Shown here piece after piece: positions 1 to 7,613 of a stretch of DNA of 64,000 nt (its first letter is position 1; each line of letters starts with the position of its first letter). Source of the stretch: Rhizobium ruizarguesonis (GTDB taxonomy: Bacteria > Pseudomonadota > Alphaproteobacteria > Rhizobiales > Rhizobiaceae). Below the pieces are notes generated by a model. That model saw nothing but the letters and a program-made list of their open reading frames with translations, ran no database searches and was not told where the DNA came from. Location: the NCBI RefSeq assembly GCF_012349115.1, contig NZ_PQIG01000077.1:1-64000 (forward strand), given 5' to 3'. The position numbers and the translations under genes are program-made.

Positions 1-52
1 CGCCGGCCCCCTCATCCGCCCTACGGGCACCTTCTCCCCGCTGGGGAGAAGA
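1..52. repeat. Rhizobial intergenic palindrome (RIME-like)
   Basis: The segment carries a strong inverted repeat at 31-51 (CTTCTCCCCG then CTGGGGAGAAG) after a short CCCTACGGG hairpin. The same CTTCTCCCCG...GGGGAGAAG core recurs at 32636-32656. Such mosaic palindromes are common between rhizobial genes. It lies downstream of the gene ending at 113 on the minus strand. The family name is from memory and not verified. Confidence 0.6.
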
Positions 53-112
53 GGGGATCGAGACGTTGCGGCATGTCCCCTCGGCCGGGCGGACGAAACC
101 GACCCCGCGATC

Positions 113-589
113 TCAGCCGATAATCAACGCCGTGCCATAAAGCCCCAGCGCAAACACCGTATGAGCCAGCAGATTGAAGCATCGGACCTTGTTCGGGGTA
201 GGGTGTTTGGAGGCGGCCCAGCCGATGCCGAGGCCGGGCTGCAGCAGGAACCACCCTGCCCCGACGGTGACGATGCCGAAGATCCAGGCGGGAAGAAATG
301 TCGGGGCCGTCAGCCAGGCCGAGCCCATGATGATGGCGAAGATCACCCCATAGAGGATGCCGACGGCGTAATGGCTGATCCAGCCGAGCGCCAGCTCATG
401 GGCATAGGGCTCGGCATCGGCAATGCTCTCGTGAAAGACCTTGCCGCGGCCGAGGTGCCAGAACCAGCGTCCCACAGGTGCCCAGTTGGGCGCCGCCTGG
501 CCGAACTGGGTGAGCAGGATTGCCCAGAGGTCCATGAGGATGGTTGCGCCGGCGCCGATCACCAGGCCGCGCCACAGAATATCGAACAT
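113..589 (-). CDS. DUF2938-family integral membrane protein
   Basis: A 158-residue protein with about four hydrophobic segments (roughly residues 5-28, 68-90, 95-115 and 138-157) and few charged residues between them. The pattern MDLWAILLTQFG near the N-terminus and GISHYAVGILYG-like stretches resemble the DUF2938 family, whose function is unknown. An inner-membrane location is inferred. The ATG at 589 is the first in frame. It points away from the MarR gene at 701 and does not obviously share its promoter. Assignment is by resemblance only. Confidence 0.75.
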   Translation of the reverse strand: MFDILWRGLVIGAGATILMDLWAILLTQFGQAAPNWAPVGRWFWHLGRGKVFHESIADAEPYAHELALGWISHYAVGILYGVIFAIIMGSAWLTAPTFLPAWIFGIVTVGAGWFLLQPGLGIGWAASKHPTPNKVRCFNLLAHTVFALGLYGTALIIG

Positions 590-700
590 TGGGAATCACC
601 GGAAAACGTTGCGATTGCAGGACGCTACAAGATCATCGCAGACGCGCCGGCGCAATGGCTCCGGTGAATTGAATGGCCACATAAGGGAAGGATTCCAAGG

Positions 701-1225
701 CTAATCCGGCTGCGGTCCGCCCTCGCCCTCAGTTTCTCCGGCGCCATTGCCGATATCGCCGCTGATATCCTCGGCAAACTTCCGCATGAGCCGCACGAGT
801 TCATTGAAGTCGTGTTCCTCCCAGCTCTCGAAGATGGCGCGGCCCATCCGCTCGCGGGCGACGTCGATGCGATCGGTCATTGCCTTGCCCTTCGGGCTGA
901 TGACCGCCTCGCGCACGCGGCGGTCGGCGGCGTTGCCGCGGCGCTCCACCAGATCGAGACTTTCGAGCTTGGCGACCTGACGGCTGACGGTGGTGTAGTC
1001 GCGCCCGGCGCGGTCGGCGAGTTCGACCACCCCGATCGGACCGAGCCGTTCGATCGTGACCAACAGCGGAAACAGCGCACGATCGAGCGAAATGCCCGCC
1101 TCGCGGACCATCTGCTCGTCGCGCTGCGGGCGGTTCATGACGCTGACGATCTCGATCAAAGCCCCATGCAGTTCGCGCAGTTTTTCACTGATATGTGTAT
1201 TTTGCACATTCTTTGTTGACGCCAT
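701..1225 (-). CDS. MarR-family transcriptional regulator
   Basis: A 174-residue protein starting at MASTKNVQN. The winged-helix region is near residues 60-125, with ELADRAGRDYTTVSRQVAKLE as recognition helix and RRGNAADRRVREAVIS as wing, typical of MarR. The reading frame stays open upstream, but the ATG at 1225 sits right at the divergent intergenic region and gives normal MarR length. It is transcribed away from a flavin monooxygenase gene (1270), the usual layout for a regulator of a catabolic or detoxifying enzyme. Two matching palindromes lie at 1192-1209 and 1240-1258, so autorepression and control of the neighbour by a phenolic-type ligand are inferred. Confidence 0.88.
   Translation of the reverse strand: MASTKNVQNTHISEKLRELHGALIEIVSVMNRPQRDEQMVREAGISLDRALFPLLVTIERLGPIGVVELADRAGRDYTTVSRQVAKLESLDLVERRGNAADRRVREAVISPKGKAMTDRIDVARERMGRAIFESWEEHDFNELVRLMRKFAEDISGDIGNGAGETEGEGGPQPD
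1192..1209. promoter_or_regulatory. Second MarR-type operator copy, inside the marR 5' end
   Basis: TATGTG, seven bases, then CACATT. It has the same geometry as the site at 1240-1258 with one mismatch in the right arm. The centres are about 48 bp apart, and this copy lies within the first codons of the regulator gene. Binding by the MarR protein is inferred. Confidence 0.55.
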
Positions 1226-1239
1226 GCCGATTCTCCTAT

Positions 1240-1258
1240 TATGTGCATAATACACATA
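1240..1258. promoter_or_regulatory. Probable MarR operator in the divergent promoter
   Basis: A perfect inverted repeat, TATGTG and CACATA with a seven-base spacer, in the 44-bp gap between the marR ATG (1225) and the monooxygenase ATG (1270). It ends two bases before the ribosome binding site GGAG at 1260-1263. A bound repressor would cover the divergent promoters. Confidence 0.7.
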
Positions 1259-1269
1259 TGGAGAAACCA

Positions 1270-2766
1270 ATGACAGAAAATTCCACAGTCGACGTGCTGA
1301 TATCAGGCGCCGGGGCTGCCGGCCTGACGCTGGCGATCGAGCTGGCGCGGTGGGGCGTGTCCTTCCGCCTGATCGAAAAATTGAACGACCCATTCCGCGG
1401 TTCCCGCGGCAAGGGTATTCAGCCGCGAAGCCAAGAGGTGTTCGAGGATCTCGGCATTCTCGACCGGATCGTCGCGCTCGGCGGCGCCTACCCCAGACAG
1501 CGGGAATATCGCGATGACGGCAGCGTTAGCGAATCCGATGCCGTGATGGGTGGGGCGCCGACGCCCGCCGAGCCCTATCATCTTCCGCTGATGGTGCCGC
1601 AGTTCCTGACCGAAGGGGTGATGCGCGAGCGCCTGCTCGAACTGGGGCACCGGCCCGAATTCGCCAGTGAACTTATCGGCTTCGAACAGGATGAGGCGGG
1701 CGTGACCGCGCGGCTTAAGGGCACATCCGGCGAAGAGACCATCCGCGTACGCTGGCTCGTCGGCGCCGATGGCGGCCGCAGCTTTGTGCGCCATGCGCTG
1801 GATATCGGCTTTCCCGGCAAGACGCTCGGCGTGCGCGCTATCGTCGCCGATGTCGTTCTCAAGGGATTGGATCGCGACGTATGGCATCGCTTCGGCGATG
1901 GCGACATGCAGCGGCAGATCGCCATTTGCCCGCTCGCGGGGACGGATCTGTTCCAGATCCAGGGACCCATCCCGCTCGAAGGCGAGCTCGATCTCTCCGC
2001 GGCAGGCTTGACCACCCTGGTGAAGGAGCGCACCGGCCGCGACGACATCGAGGTCCAATCGGTCTCCTGGGCATCGGCCTTCCACATGAACGCCCGGCTT
2101 GCCGATCGCTACCGGCTCGGCCGCGTGTTCCTCGTCGGCGATGCCGCCCATACGCATCCGCCGACCGGCGGACAGGGTCTGAATACCAGCGTTCAGGACG
2201 CCTATAATCTCGGATGGAAACTGGCGGCGGCCACTGCCGGCGCGCCCGACGCGCTGCTCGACAGCTATGAGGAAGAGCGCCGCCCGGTCGCCGCCGCCGT
2301 GCTCGGTCTGGCGACCAATCTTCTTGACGCCATGAAGCGAGGCGATATGCGGCGCGGCCGCGATGTGCATCAACTCGATATCGGCTATCCCTCCTCCTCC
2401 TTCGCGCTGGAAAAGCCGGAGCGGAGCGCCGGTCTGCTTGCGGGCGACCGTGCACCCGATGCGCCGCTCAGAGGTGTCGCCGGCCAGCCGACGCGTCTGT
2501 TCGAACTATTCAGGGGGCCGCACTGGACGCTGCTGGGCTACGAGGCCGAGCAAGCCGCCGTGCCGCCACGCCCGAGCCTGCATATCCACAGGATCGGCCG
2601 GTGCGGAGATCTCATCGACGACGGCGGGCATTTCCATGATGCCTACGGCGTGACATCGGGCGACTGGGTGCTCGTGCGTCCGGACGGCTATGTCGGCGCC
2701 ATCATTGCGTCCGGCGAAGTCTCAACGCTGGAAGCGTATCTCGCAAAAGTCGGCCTTGCTGCGTAA
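1270..2766 (+). CDS. FAD-dependent aromatic monooxygenase (PheA/TfdB type)
   Basis: A 498-residue group A flavoprotein hydroxylase. The Rossmann FAD motif GAGAAG lies at residues 13-18, and the second FAD motif GDAAHTHPPTGGQGLN begins near residue 290. The C-terminal part (about 390-498) is the thioredoxin-like domain of phenol hydroxylase-type enzymes. Such enzymes hydroxylate aromatic rings with NAD(P)H and oxygen; the substrate here cannot be read. I chose ATG 1270 because GGAG at 1260-1263 is six bases upstream; ATG 1258 lacks a good site. The divergent MarR gene probably controls it. A related enzyme sits at 9723. Confidence 0.88.
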   Translation: MTENSTVDVLISGAGAAGLTLAIELARWGVSFRLIEKLNDPFRGSRGKGIQPRSQEVFEDLGILDRIVALGGAYPRQREYRDDGSVSESDAVMGGAPTPAEPYHLPLMVPQFLTEGVMRERLLELGHRPEFASELIGFEQDEAGVTARLKGTSGEETIRVRWLVGADGGRSFVRHALDIGFPGKTLGVRAIVADVVLKGLDRDVWHRFGDGDMQRQIAICPLAGTDLFQIQGPIPLEGELDLSAAGLTTLVKERTGRDDIEVQSVSWASAFHMNARLADRYRLGRVFLVGDAAHTHPPTGGQGLNTSVQDAYNLGWKLAAATAGAPDALLDSYEEERRPVAAAVLGLATNLLDAMKRGDMRRGRDVHQLDIGYPSSSFALEKPERSAGLLAGDRAPDAPLRGVAGQPTRLFELFRGPHWTLLGYEAEQAAVPPRPSLHIHRIGRCGDLIDDGGHFHDAYGVTSGDWVLVRPDGYVGAIIASGEVSTLEAYLAKVGLAA

Positions 2767-2888
2767 GCGGCAACTCAAAGCACCACGGTGTTCTTCGCGC
2801 GCCTGAAAACAGGTGTGAGTGCCGTAGCCAATCGCCACGCCGAGTAGCGCACTTTCGTTTGCTAGCCGCCGCACAAGGCCCAAGAGAG

Positions 2889-3032
2889 CCTCATCCTGAG
2901 GCGCCGTAGGCCATAGGCCGAAGCCTCGAAGGACGAGGCGGGTGTTCGGCGCCAGATGTGAGATGGCAGAGAGCAGCGTTGCGGCAGGTCCTTCGAGGCT
3001 CCGCCCAATGGGCTACGCGCCTCAGGATGAGG
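2889..3032. repeat. Large imperfect inverted repeat
   Basis: The arms are 2889-2938 (starts CCTCATCCTGAGGCGC) and 2987-3032 (ends GCGCCTCAGGATGAGG), separated by about 48 bases. Each arm also has the CCTTCGAGGCT / AGCCTCGAAGG complement. This resembles a common dispersed element of Rhizobiales. Together with its flanks it fills the gene-free stretch 2767-3077, in which no gene was recognised. Confidence 0.75.
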
Positions 3033-3077
3033 AGCGTTGGAGGATGCCGCATCATAGACCAAGCGGCATCGGATCTT

Positions 3078-3329
3078 TCAGAGAGCATCCCGCTCGTATC
3101 GCGGCGCCCAGCCGCGGGCCATCCCGCGGCTCATTACGCTTTCCGCCAGCGCCAATTGCTGGCGGAGATGTTTGCAGTCATCGAGCAGCGAGCGTATCGC
3201 CGCTTTGGCATTGTCGTCATGCCAGGCGAGCACGGCTTCGACTTCCCAGGCCTGATCGGGCCAGGTTTGTTCCGGCCCAGCTTGTTCGGGGGATGCCCGA
3301 TCGGGTTCCAAGGTCCTTGTCGGTCGCAT
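3078..3329 (-). CDS. Small hypothetical protein, second gene of SOS-type operon
   Basis: An 83-residue protein with a Trp/Pro/Gln-rich N-terminal third and a charged helical middle (LAWHDDNAKAAIRSLLDD, then CKHLRQQLALAES). I do not recognise the family. Its start codon overlaps the stop of the upstream gene (TGATG at about 3327-3331), so the two are translationally coupled. The operon is preceded by GTTC repeats of the alphaproteobacterial LexA type, which suggests induction by DNA damage. No catalytic motif is visible. Confidence 0.6.
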   Translation of the reverse strand: MRPTRTLEPDRASPEQAGPEQTWPDQAWEVEAVLAWHDDNAKAAIRSLLDDCKHLRQQLALAESVMSRGMARGWAPRYERDAL

Positions 3330-3499
3330 CAGTTCAGCGCCAACGGCAATTGCACAGGGCGCGGCAATGGCGGCAGCGGCCGGCTGAGTTCGACTTTTCT
3401 CTGCCAGGCGGCACGCCGCTGTTGATCCCGCTCGCGGGCTGCGCGGGACGCTTCGACGAGCGCAAGGGCGTTGGCGATCACCTGTTCCGTATGCGTCAT
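3329..3499 (-). CDS. Small basic hypothetical protein, first gene of SOS-type operon
   Basis: A 56-residue protein starting MTHTEQV, rich in Ala, Arg and Gln, with a basic helix (EASRAARERDQQRRAAWQRK) followed by a Pro/Leu-rich tail. The family is not recognised. The ATG at 3499 is chosen because GGAG at 3506-3509 is six bases upstream; the longer frame would need a TTG start. The LexA-like box 3513-3538 lies 14 bp upstream of the start codon. A role in the damage response is inferred only from this box and the operon structure. Confidence 0.62.
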   Translation of the reverse strand: MTHTEQVIANALALVEASRAARERDQQRRAAWQRKVELSRPLPPLPRPVQLPLALN

Positions 3500-3512
3500 G
3501 ATCATCTCCAAT

Positions 3513-3538
3513 GTTCCTGTTTTGTTCTAAGTTAGAAC
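3513..3538 (-). promoter_or_regulatory. LexA (SOS) box: three half-sites 11 bp apart
   Basis: GTTC at 3513-3516 and 3524-3527 gives GTTC-N7-GTTC, the alphaproteobacterial LexA consensus. GAAC follows at 3535-3538, making a perfect GTTCTAA-G-TTAGAAC palindrome at 3524-3538. Upstream on the minus strand TTGACT (3556-3551) could be the -35 element, and a weak -10 (TAACTT, 3534-3529) would fall inside the box, so binding would block transcription of the two small genes. Confidence 0.75.
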
Positions 3539-3606
3539 TTTGGCAGGAAAAGTCAAGCGTCGGGACGATATGGCTTTGAGGATAGTTGAGGAAGCGCGGA
3601 GAGTAT

Positions 3607-3864
3607 TCAGTCCGCCGCTTCTATCACGGCGATGCCCGCCTCCTGTGCCGCCCTGATGAAGGCCGCCCGCACGTGTTCAGGTGGGAGATCGCCGATAATC
3701 GCATCCAGGCACGACTTGACGGCCTCGAAATACTCTTCGCCGTCGTCTACCGGCCAGTCGCGCAGGAGCGTGCGCGCGGCGTCCCACACAGAGTTAATAA
3801 CGGCATAATGACCAAGCCCCATTGAGGCCAAGCCAACCGGTCGAAAATGTGCCGTCTGTCTCAC
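3607..3864 (-). CDS. DUF982-family protein
   Basis: A protein of about 85 residues matching DUF982 along its length: FRPVGLASMGLGHYAVINSV at the start, then WP-VDDGEEYFEAVKSCLDAI and a C-terminal AFIRAAQEAGI. DUF982 proteins are short, abundant in Rhizobiaceae and of unknown function. I prefer the GTG at 3864 because it keeps the whole domain. The frame extends to a TTG at 3972 and the first ATG is at 3825, which would cut the domain, so the start is uncertain. A second DUF982 gene is at 5321. Confidence 0.78.
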   Translation of the reverse strand: MRQTAHFRPVGLASMGLGHYAVINSVWDAARTLLRDWPVDDGEEYFEAVKSCLDAIIGDLPPEHVRAAFIRAAQEAGIAVIEAAD

Positions 3865-4311
3865 TTTGCTACAGCTTTTCCCAATTTCGGTGGAGCTTAT
3901 GGATACGATGCAATTTGCGTGCCGTTGGTATGCCGCGTCAACGGCCGAAGCGGGGATTTTGATCCTGGCCAATGATGCCGCGACGGACGTGTTTCTCCAT
4001 CCCTCCGGGTCCCTGCAGGCGACGCGTTTGAGAACATGGAACGCTTGAAGCTTCCTGAGCGACCCCCGAGAGCCCCACGATCAGTCATTAAGCAACTGAT
4101 TATGGTAAATATCAGGCTTATCATCCCAAGCCCGCTGATTAAACCTCAGTCTTTCCTTCTATACTCCATAAGGATTACAGCAACTCATATGCTTTGCTGG
4201 AAGCAAAAGTCTCTATCATCCTTCATTGATTGTCCCAGAGGTGGACGGAGTTTCATCCGGGTCGTACAATGCGATCTATCCTGCACGCGGCGGATCTGGG
4301 AGGAGCGCGCG

Positions 4312-5139
4312 ATGCCTATTTTCATGGATCGGCACTTTCTTGAAGGAACGACGGCCGCCGACGTTGCCCGGGCGCATCGCATGGATCTCGACATCCAGGA
4401 CAAGTACGGCGTCAAGTTCCTGACCTACTGGTTCGATCAGCGGCGTGGGACCGCCTTTTGCCTCGTGGATGCGCCGGACGCGGAAACTGCGCAATGTGTG
4501 CATCGCGAGGCCCATGGCTTCGTCGCCGGCGAGATCGTCGAGGTCGCCTTGTCAGCGGTCGAGGCTTTTCTTGGCCGAATTCATGATCCGGAGCCGGCGC
4601 CTGGCCAGTCGTCCAGCGACGTCGATCCCGGCCACCGGGCAATTCTCTTTACCGACATCGTCGGATCGACAGCGATGACATCGCGCCTCGGCGACCGGAT
4701 TGCGACAGAAATGGTCAGAGCCCATGACGCTATCGTGCGCCGATGCCTCAGCCAGAATTCAGGTCGCGAAGTGAAACACACAGGCGACGGCATCATGGCG
4801 GCCTTCGCCGCGACAACGGCAGCCGTCGAATGCGCCATGGCGATCCAGCGGGAATTCGAGCGTTACAACGGCGGAAACACCGAGCCTATCCATATCCGCA
4901 TCGGAGTGGATTGCGGCGAGCCGGTCGAGGACAGCAACGACCTCTTCGGCTCGACCGTGCAACTTGCCGCGCGTCTCTGCGCGGCAGCCTCCACCGACCA
5001 GATCCTCGTCTCGGAGAATATTTTTCGGGAGTATGGCGCCGCCGATCTCTTCACTCACGCAACGCGCCGACGGTTCAAGGGGTTCTCGAAGCCGATGCAG
5101 GTCTTCCGATGCGACTGGGCCAATGCCGACGTAAACTAA
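4312..5139 (+). CDS. DUF4242 - class III adenylate/guanylate cyclase fusion
   Basis: A 275-residue protein. Residues 1-85 (MPIFMDRHFLEG..., VKFLTYWFDQ) match DUF4242, the small ferredoxin-like SCO4226 fold. Residues about 105-270 form a class III cyclase domain with the metal aspartates in LFTDIVGSTAM and KHTGDGIMAAF. In the usual NLAAR segment the transition-state Asn is Gln (STVQLAARLC), so activity is not certain. GGGAGGAG at 4298-4305 supports ATG 4312 over the longer frame. The protein should be soluble and would make cAMP or cGMP if active. DUF4242 may act as sensor; this is inferred. Confidence 0.87.
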   Translation: MPIFMDRHFLEGTTAADVARAHRMDLDIQDKYGVKFLTYWFDQRRGTAFCLVDAPDAETAQCVHREAHGFVAGEIVEVALSAVEAFLGRIHDPEPAPGQSSSDVDPGHRAILFTDIVGSTAMTSRLGDRIATEMVRAHDAIVRRCLSQNSGREVKHTGDGIMAAFAATTAAVECAMAIQREFERYNGGNTEPIHIRIGVDCGEPVEDSNDLFGSTVQLAARLCAAASTDQILVSENIFREYGAADLFTHATRRRFKGFSKPMQVFRCDWANADVN

Positions 5140-5320
5140 GATCTGTTGGATCCGATACCCGAATAGCCGGCTGCCTCTTGGCGGGGCTTGCCGCGGCGCT
5201 TTTTGGCCAAGAAATAGGCGATCATCCGATCCGGAGATATCTAAACCAAAACGCGCCGCAACTGATGTGACGGCGCGCCCTCACCTGCCATGCAGACGGG
5301 CCTAACAGGCCTATATCTGA

Positions 5321-5611
5321 CTAAGCATTACCAATTTGATGGTTCATCAGCCGCTCGAATTTGGGGCCGCCCTCGACCATTGCAAGTACGCCCGACATCT
5401 TCAGGAACCGGCGGAAATTCTCGCGCGCAGCGCTCAACGGGAAACGCCCGTTGGCCGTATCCCTGCACGCCTTCAACAGCGTGTCATATGCCAAACCCCG
5501 TTTGTCCTCCGGCCACCCGTCCAGAACATCGAAGATTTCATCGAGGCACGTGACCTCATCGATGAAATGTTGACGATGAAGCAGAATCGGATCAAACCGA
5601 GTTGACGACAT
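5321..5611 (-). CDS. DUF982-family protein
   Basis: A 96-residue protein with the DUF982 pattern: FDPILLHRQHFIDEV at the start, LDGWPEDKRGLAYDTLLKAC in the middle and a helix ending FLKMSGVLAMVE. The start ATG at 5611 has a GGGAGGATACT ribosome binding site. It stands alone on the minus strand downstream of the cyclase gene and is the second member of this family in the window. Its function is unknown. Confidence 0.85.
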   Translation of the reverse strand: MSSTRFDPILLHRQHFIDEVTCLDEIFDVLDGWPEDKRGLAYDTLLKACRDTANGRFPLSAARENFRRFLKMSGVLAMVEGGPKFERLMNHQIGNA

Positions 5612-5926
5612 AGTATCCTCCCATTTATATTACTTTTTATGGTGTAATTTTACTGAATAACCGCGATTTTTTCAAGTCAAAATCGAGTTCGTCGGACTAT
5701 TAACGTCATGCAACTACTTCCACAACGGCAGAATAGCCCGATCAGAGTAGACTTAAGCGCATTTGACCATCGGTTGAGGGTCGACGCATCACCAATATAG
5801 ATTGGTAGATCAATCGTAGGAATGTTTCGGATCAGCTAAGCGTGATCAGACGTGCTAGAAGTTTCGTATATTCTCGTGTTGGCATGGTAGATTGCGACCA
5901 TGACAACCTCGCGAGGAGACGTTCGG
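5612..5926. other. Gene-free stretch
   Basis: This AT-richer gap separates the DUF982 gene (minus) from the lipoprotein gene (plus). The left end carries the DUF982 ribosome binding site. I see no gene, repeat or RNA in the rest. Confidence 0.5.
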
Positions 5927-6106
5927 ATGAACCGATTTTTTTCATTGGTAGCGGGAGTGCTGATCGGTGTGTCCGCGTTCACGTCTTCCTGCACATCGCC
6001 TGCAAGGCAGGATCACCAGGATTTTCAATATCAGCGGGATACATCGGTAAACCCGGCATGCGCGGATGGGTTCAGACCCAGCAATGCGCGCTCGTGCAGT
6101 TATTGA
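5927..6106 (+). CDS. Small putative lipoprotein
   Basis: A 59-residue protein. MNRFFSLVAGVLIGVSAFTSSC is a signal peptide ending in a Cys at residue 22, consistent with a lipobox although the residues before Cys (TSS) are not the best match. The mature part has two further cysteines near the end (NPACADGFRPSNARSCSY). I chose ATG 5927 because it places the signal at the N-terminus. An overlapping frame (5842-6114) has no such feature. The family is not recognised. Confidence 0.5.
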   Translation: MNRFFSLVAGVLIGVSAFTSSCTSPARQDHQDFQYQRDTSVNPACADGFRPSNARSCSY

Positions 6107-6245
6107 AAGGTTAGAGCCGGAAATTGGGTTTTGCACTAGGGGCGGCACGCGACAGCAATGGGGCCGGTCGGGAACTCCTAACCTGCTTCACCGTTATGTG
6201 ATCGGGTCACAGTTGGCCCGATCCTAAACAGGAGAACGGTTCCCC

Positions 6246-6320
6246 ATGAACAATTTGATCTGGCTCGTCGGCGCTGTCGTCATCGTGCTCGCGGTTTTGA
6301 GTTTCTTCGGCTTCCGCTGA
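6246..6320 (+). CDS. 24-residue hydrophobic membrane peptide
   Basis: A very short gene: MNNLIWLVGAVVIVLAVLSF then FGFR and a stop. The whole peptide is one transmembrane segment with a positively charged C-terminus. An AGGAGAA ribosome binding site lies a few bases upstream (about 6230-6236). Similar one-helix peptides are widespread in rhizobia as far as I recall. No function can be given. Confidence 0.6.
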   Translation: MNNLIWLVGAVVIVLAVLSFFGFR

Positions 6321-6449
6321 TTGCAGACGCGCTGATGGAAATGTGGCGGCACAACCGCGTGTTCCCTACCCGGCGATCGGATGGACGATGAATTCCTCCG
6401 CGCCGATGGATCGATTGGGACGGGCGTGCCTAGTATCTCTGCACAGTGA

Positions 6450-6742
6450 TTATGACTCTTTGGCCGTATCGGGATAGGTGCGGCCCATTTTGGTGCGGGC
6501 TTTGTCGGTCGTGAACATCCACTTGATTTGGGCGCCGGCGGTGTTGCGCTGTTTCTCCCATGCGGCAAGCTCACGGACAAGGCGCGCTTGGGGTCGTTGA
6601 TTCTGCGATCGAGGCACCGGCAGCGCAAGGCGCCGATTTCGATCTCGACCATGTTCAGCCAGCTGGCGTGCTTGGGGGTGTAATGGAGCTGCAGGCGACG
6701 CAGAATGCGCCGGGCTTCGGCGGGCGCAAAGGCTTCAGACAC
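6450..6742 (-). pseudogene. IS630-type transposase C-terminal remnant
   Basis: The minus strand reads YTPKHASWLNMVEIEIGALR in one frame and then, after a frameshift near 6590, RELAAWEKQRN, then IKWMFTTDKARTKMGR to a stop at 6450-6452. This is the C-terminal end of an IS630-family transposase. The N-terminal two thirds are missing, so it is inactive. No terminal inverted repeats were found. Confidence 0.8.
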
Positions 6743-6773
6743 TCAACACGCTGCCATCGTTACAGGTGGTCAT

Positions 6774-7034
6774 TCACGGTGCCGCATGGTGGCGTTTGAA
6801 CATACGGTAGGTTGTCTCGACGAGACCGATCGTCCAGCAGATGGGGCAACCGCGAAAAGCCACCATCGACACGCCAGCCAGGGCCAGCGAATAAAATGGA
6901 TGTGGCACAGAGATCGATATCGCGTAACTCAAAGCGCTGATGCCGACAATACCGCGGGCCAGATGTTCGACAAGACCATTGCTGGCGAACATTGTCTTGG
7001 GCGAGGCGGTAGGTGACAGGTTCATGGGATTCAT
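6774..7034 (-). CDS. Small DUF2892-like membrane protein with CPIC motif
   Basis: An 86-residue protein with two hydrophobic segments (about residues 26-46 and 49-75) and the motif RGCPICWTIG inside the second. It resembles the YgaP-type transmembrane domain DUF2892. It is the third gene of a minus-strand operon, 33 bp after the ECF sigma factor; the first gene (7614) is a related protein with a CPMC motif. ATG 7034 has GGAGAG ten bases upstream. A redox or metal-sensing role for the paired cysteines is inferred, not known. Confidence 0.7.
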   Translation of the reverse strand: MNPMNLSPTASPKTMFASNGLVEHLARGIVGISALSYAISISVPHPFYSLALAGVSMVAFRGCPICWTIGLVETTYRMFKRHHAAP

Positions 7035-7067
7035 GGAAATTCATCTCTCCAATTCATAGTGGTTCAA

Positions 7068-7604
7068 TCAATCCAAGAGGTATTCACGTAGCAGCGCCCG
7101 GCTCCGGTGCAGTCGACCCTTGATGCTCTCGCGGGTGAGGTTCAGTGAAGCGGCGACCTCGTCGATCGTCATCTCTTCGATATCGCGTAGTATGATCACC
7201 TCGCGGTAGTGTTCGGGCAGGGATTGGATCGCGCGTGAAAGGTCAAGCCGGAGTTCGTCCTGCGACAAATGTGCCAGGCGGTCCACGTTGGCCGGATTCA
7301 GCAATGCGTCGTCCAGATTGTCCGGCTTTCCCATCGCGCGCATTGCCATGCGCAAACATTCGCGGCGTACCACGGCCAGCAGCCAGCCCGATATCGAGCC
7401 CAGTGCGCGCAACGTTCCGACGCGGCGGTACAGTAGCCACAATGTCTCCTGCACCACGTCGTCAACGTCGTCGGAAGCGCTGCAGCTGCGCCGCGCATAG
7501 CGCCGAATGTCTGGCTGTGCGAGGTCCAGCAAAGCCAAGATGGCTTGCTTGTCACCATTGCGCGCGTCGTCAACCAGAGCCAGGTCATACTTCGGCGTGT
7601 ACAT
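7068..7604 (-). CDS. ECF-type RNA polymerase sigma factor
   Basis: A 178-residue sigma-70 family protein. Region 2 lies at about residues 25-90 (DDVDDVVQETLWLLYRRVG) and region 4 at 125-175 (LPEHYREVIILRDIEEMTID, then EVAASLNLTRESIKGRLHRS). It lacks regions 1 and 3, as ECF factors do. It is nine bases downstream of a DUF2892 membrane protein and upstream of another. No classical zinc-dependent or FecR-like anti-sigma gene is nearby, so one of the flanking membrane proteins may hold it inactive. Its target promoters cannot be read here. Confidence 0.9.
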   Translation of the reverse strand: MYTPKYDLALVDDARNGDKQAILALLDLAQPDIRRYARRSCSASDDVDDVVQETLWLLYRRVGTLRALGSISGWLLAVVRRECLRMAMRAMGKPDNLDDALLNPANVDRLAHLSQDELRLDLSRAIQSLPEHYREVIILRDIEEMTIDEVAASLNLTRESIKGRLHRSRALLREYLLD

Positions 7605-7613
7605 GCGGGTGTC

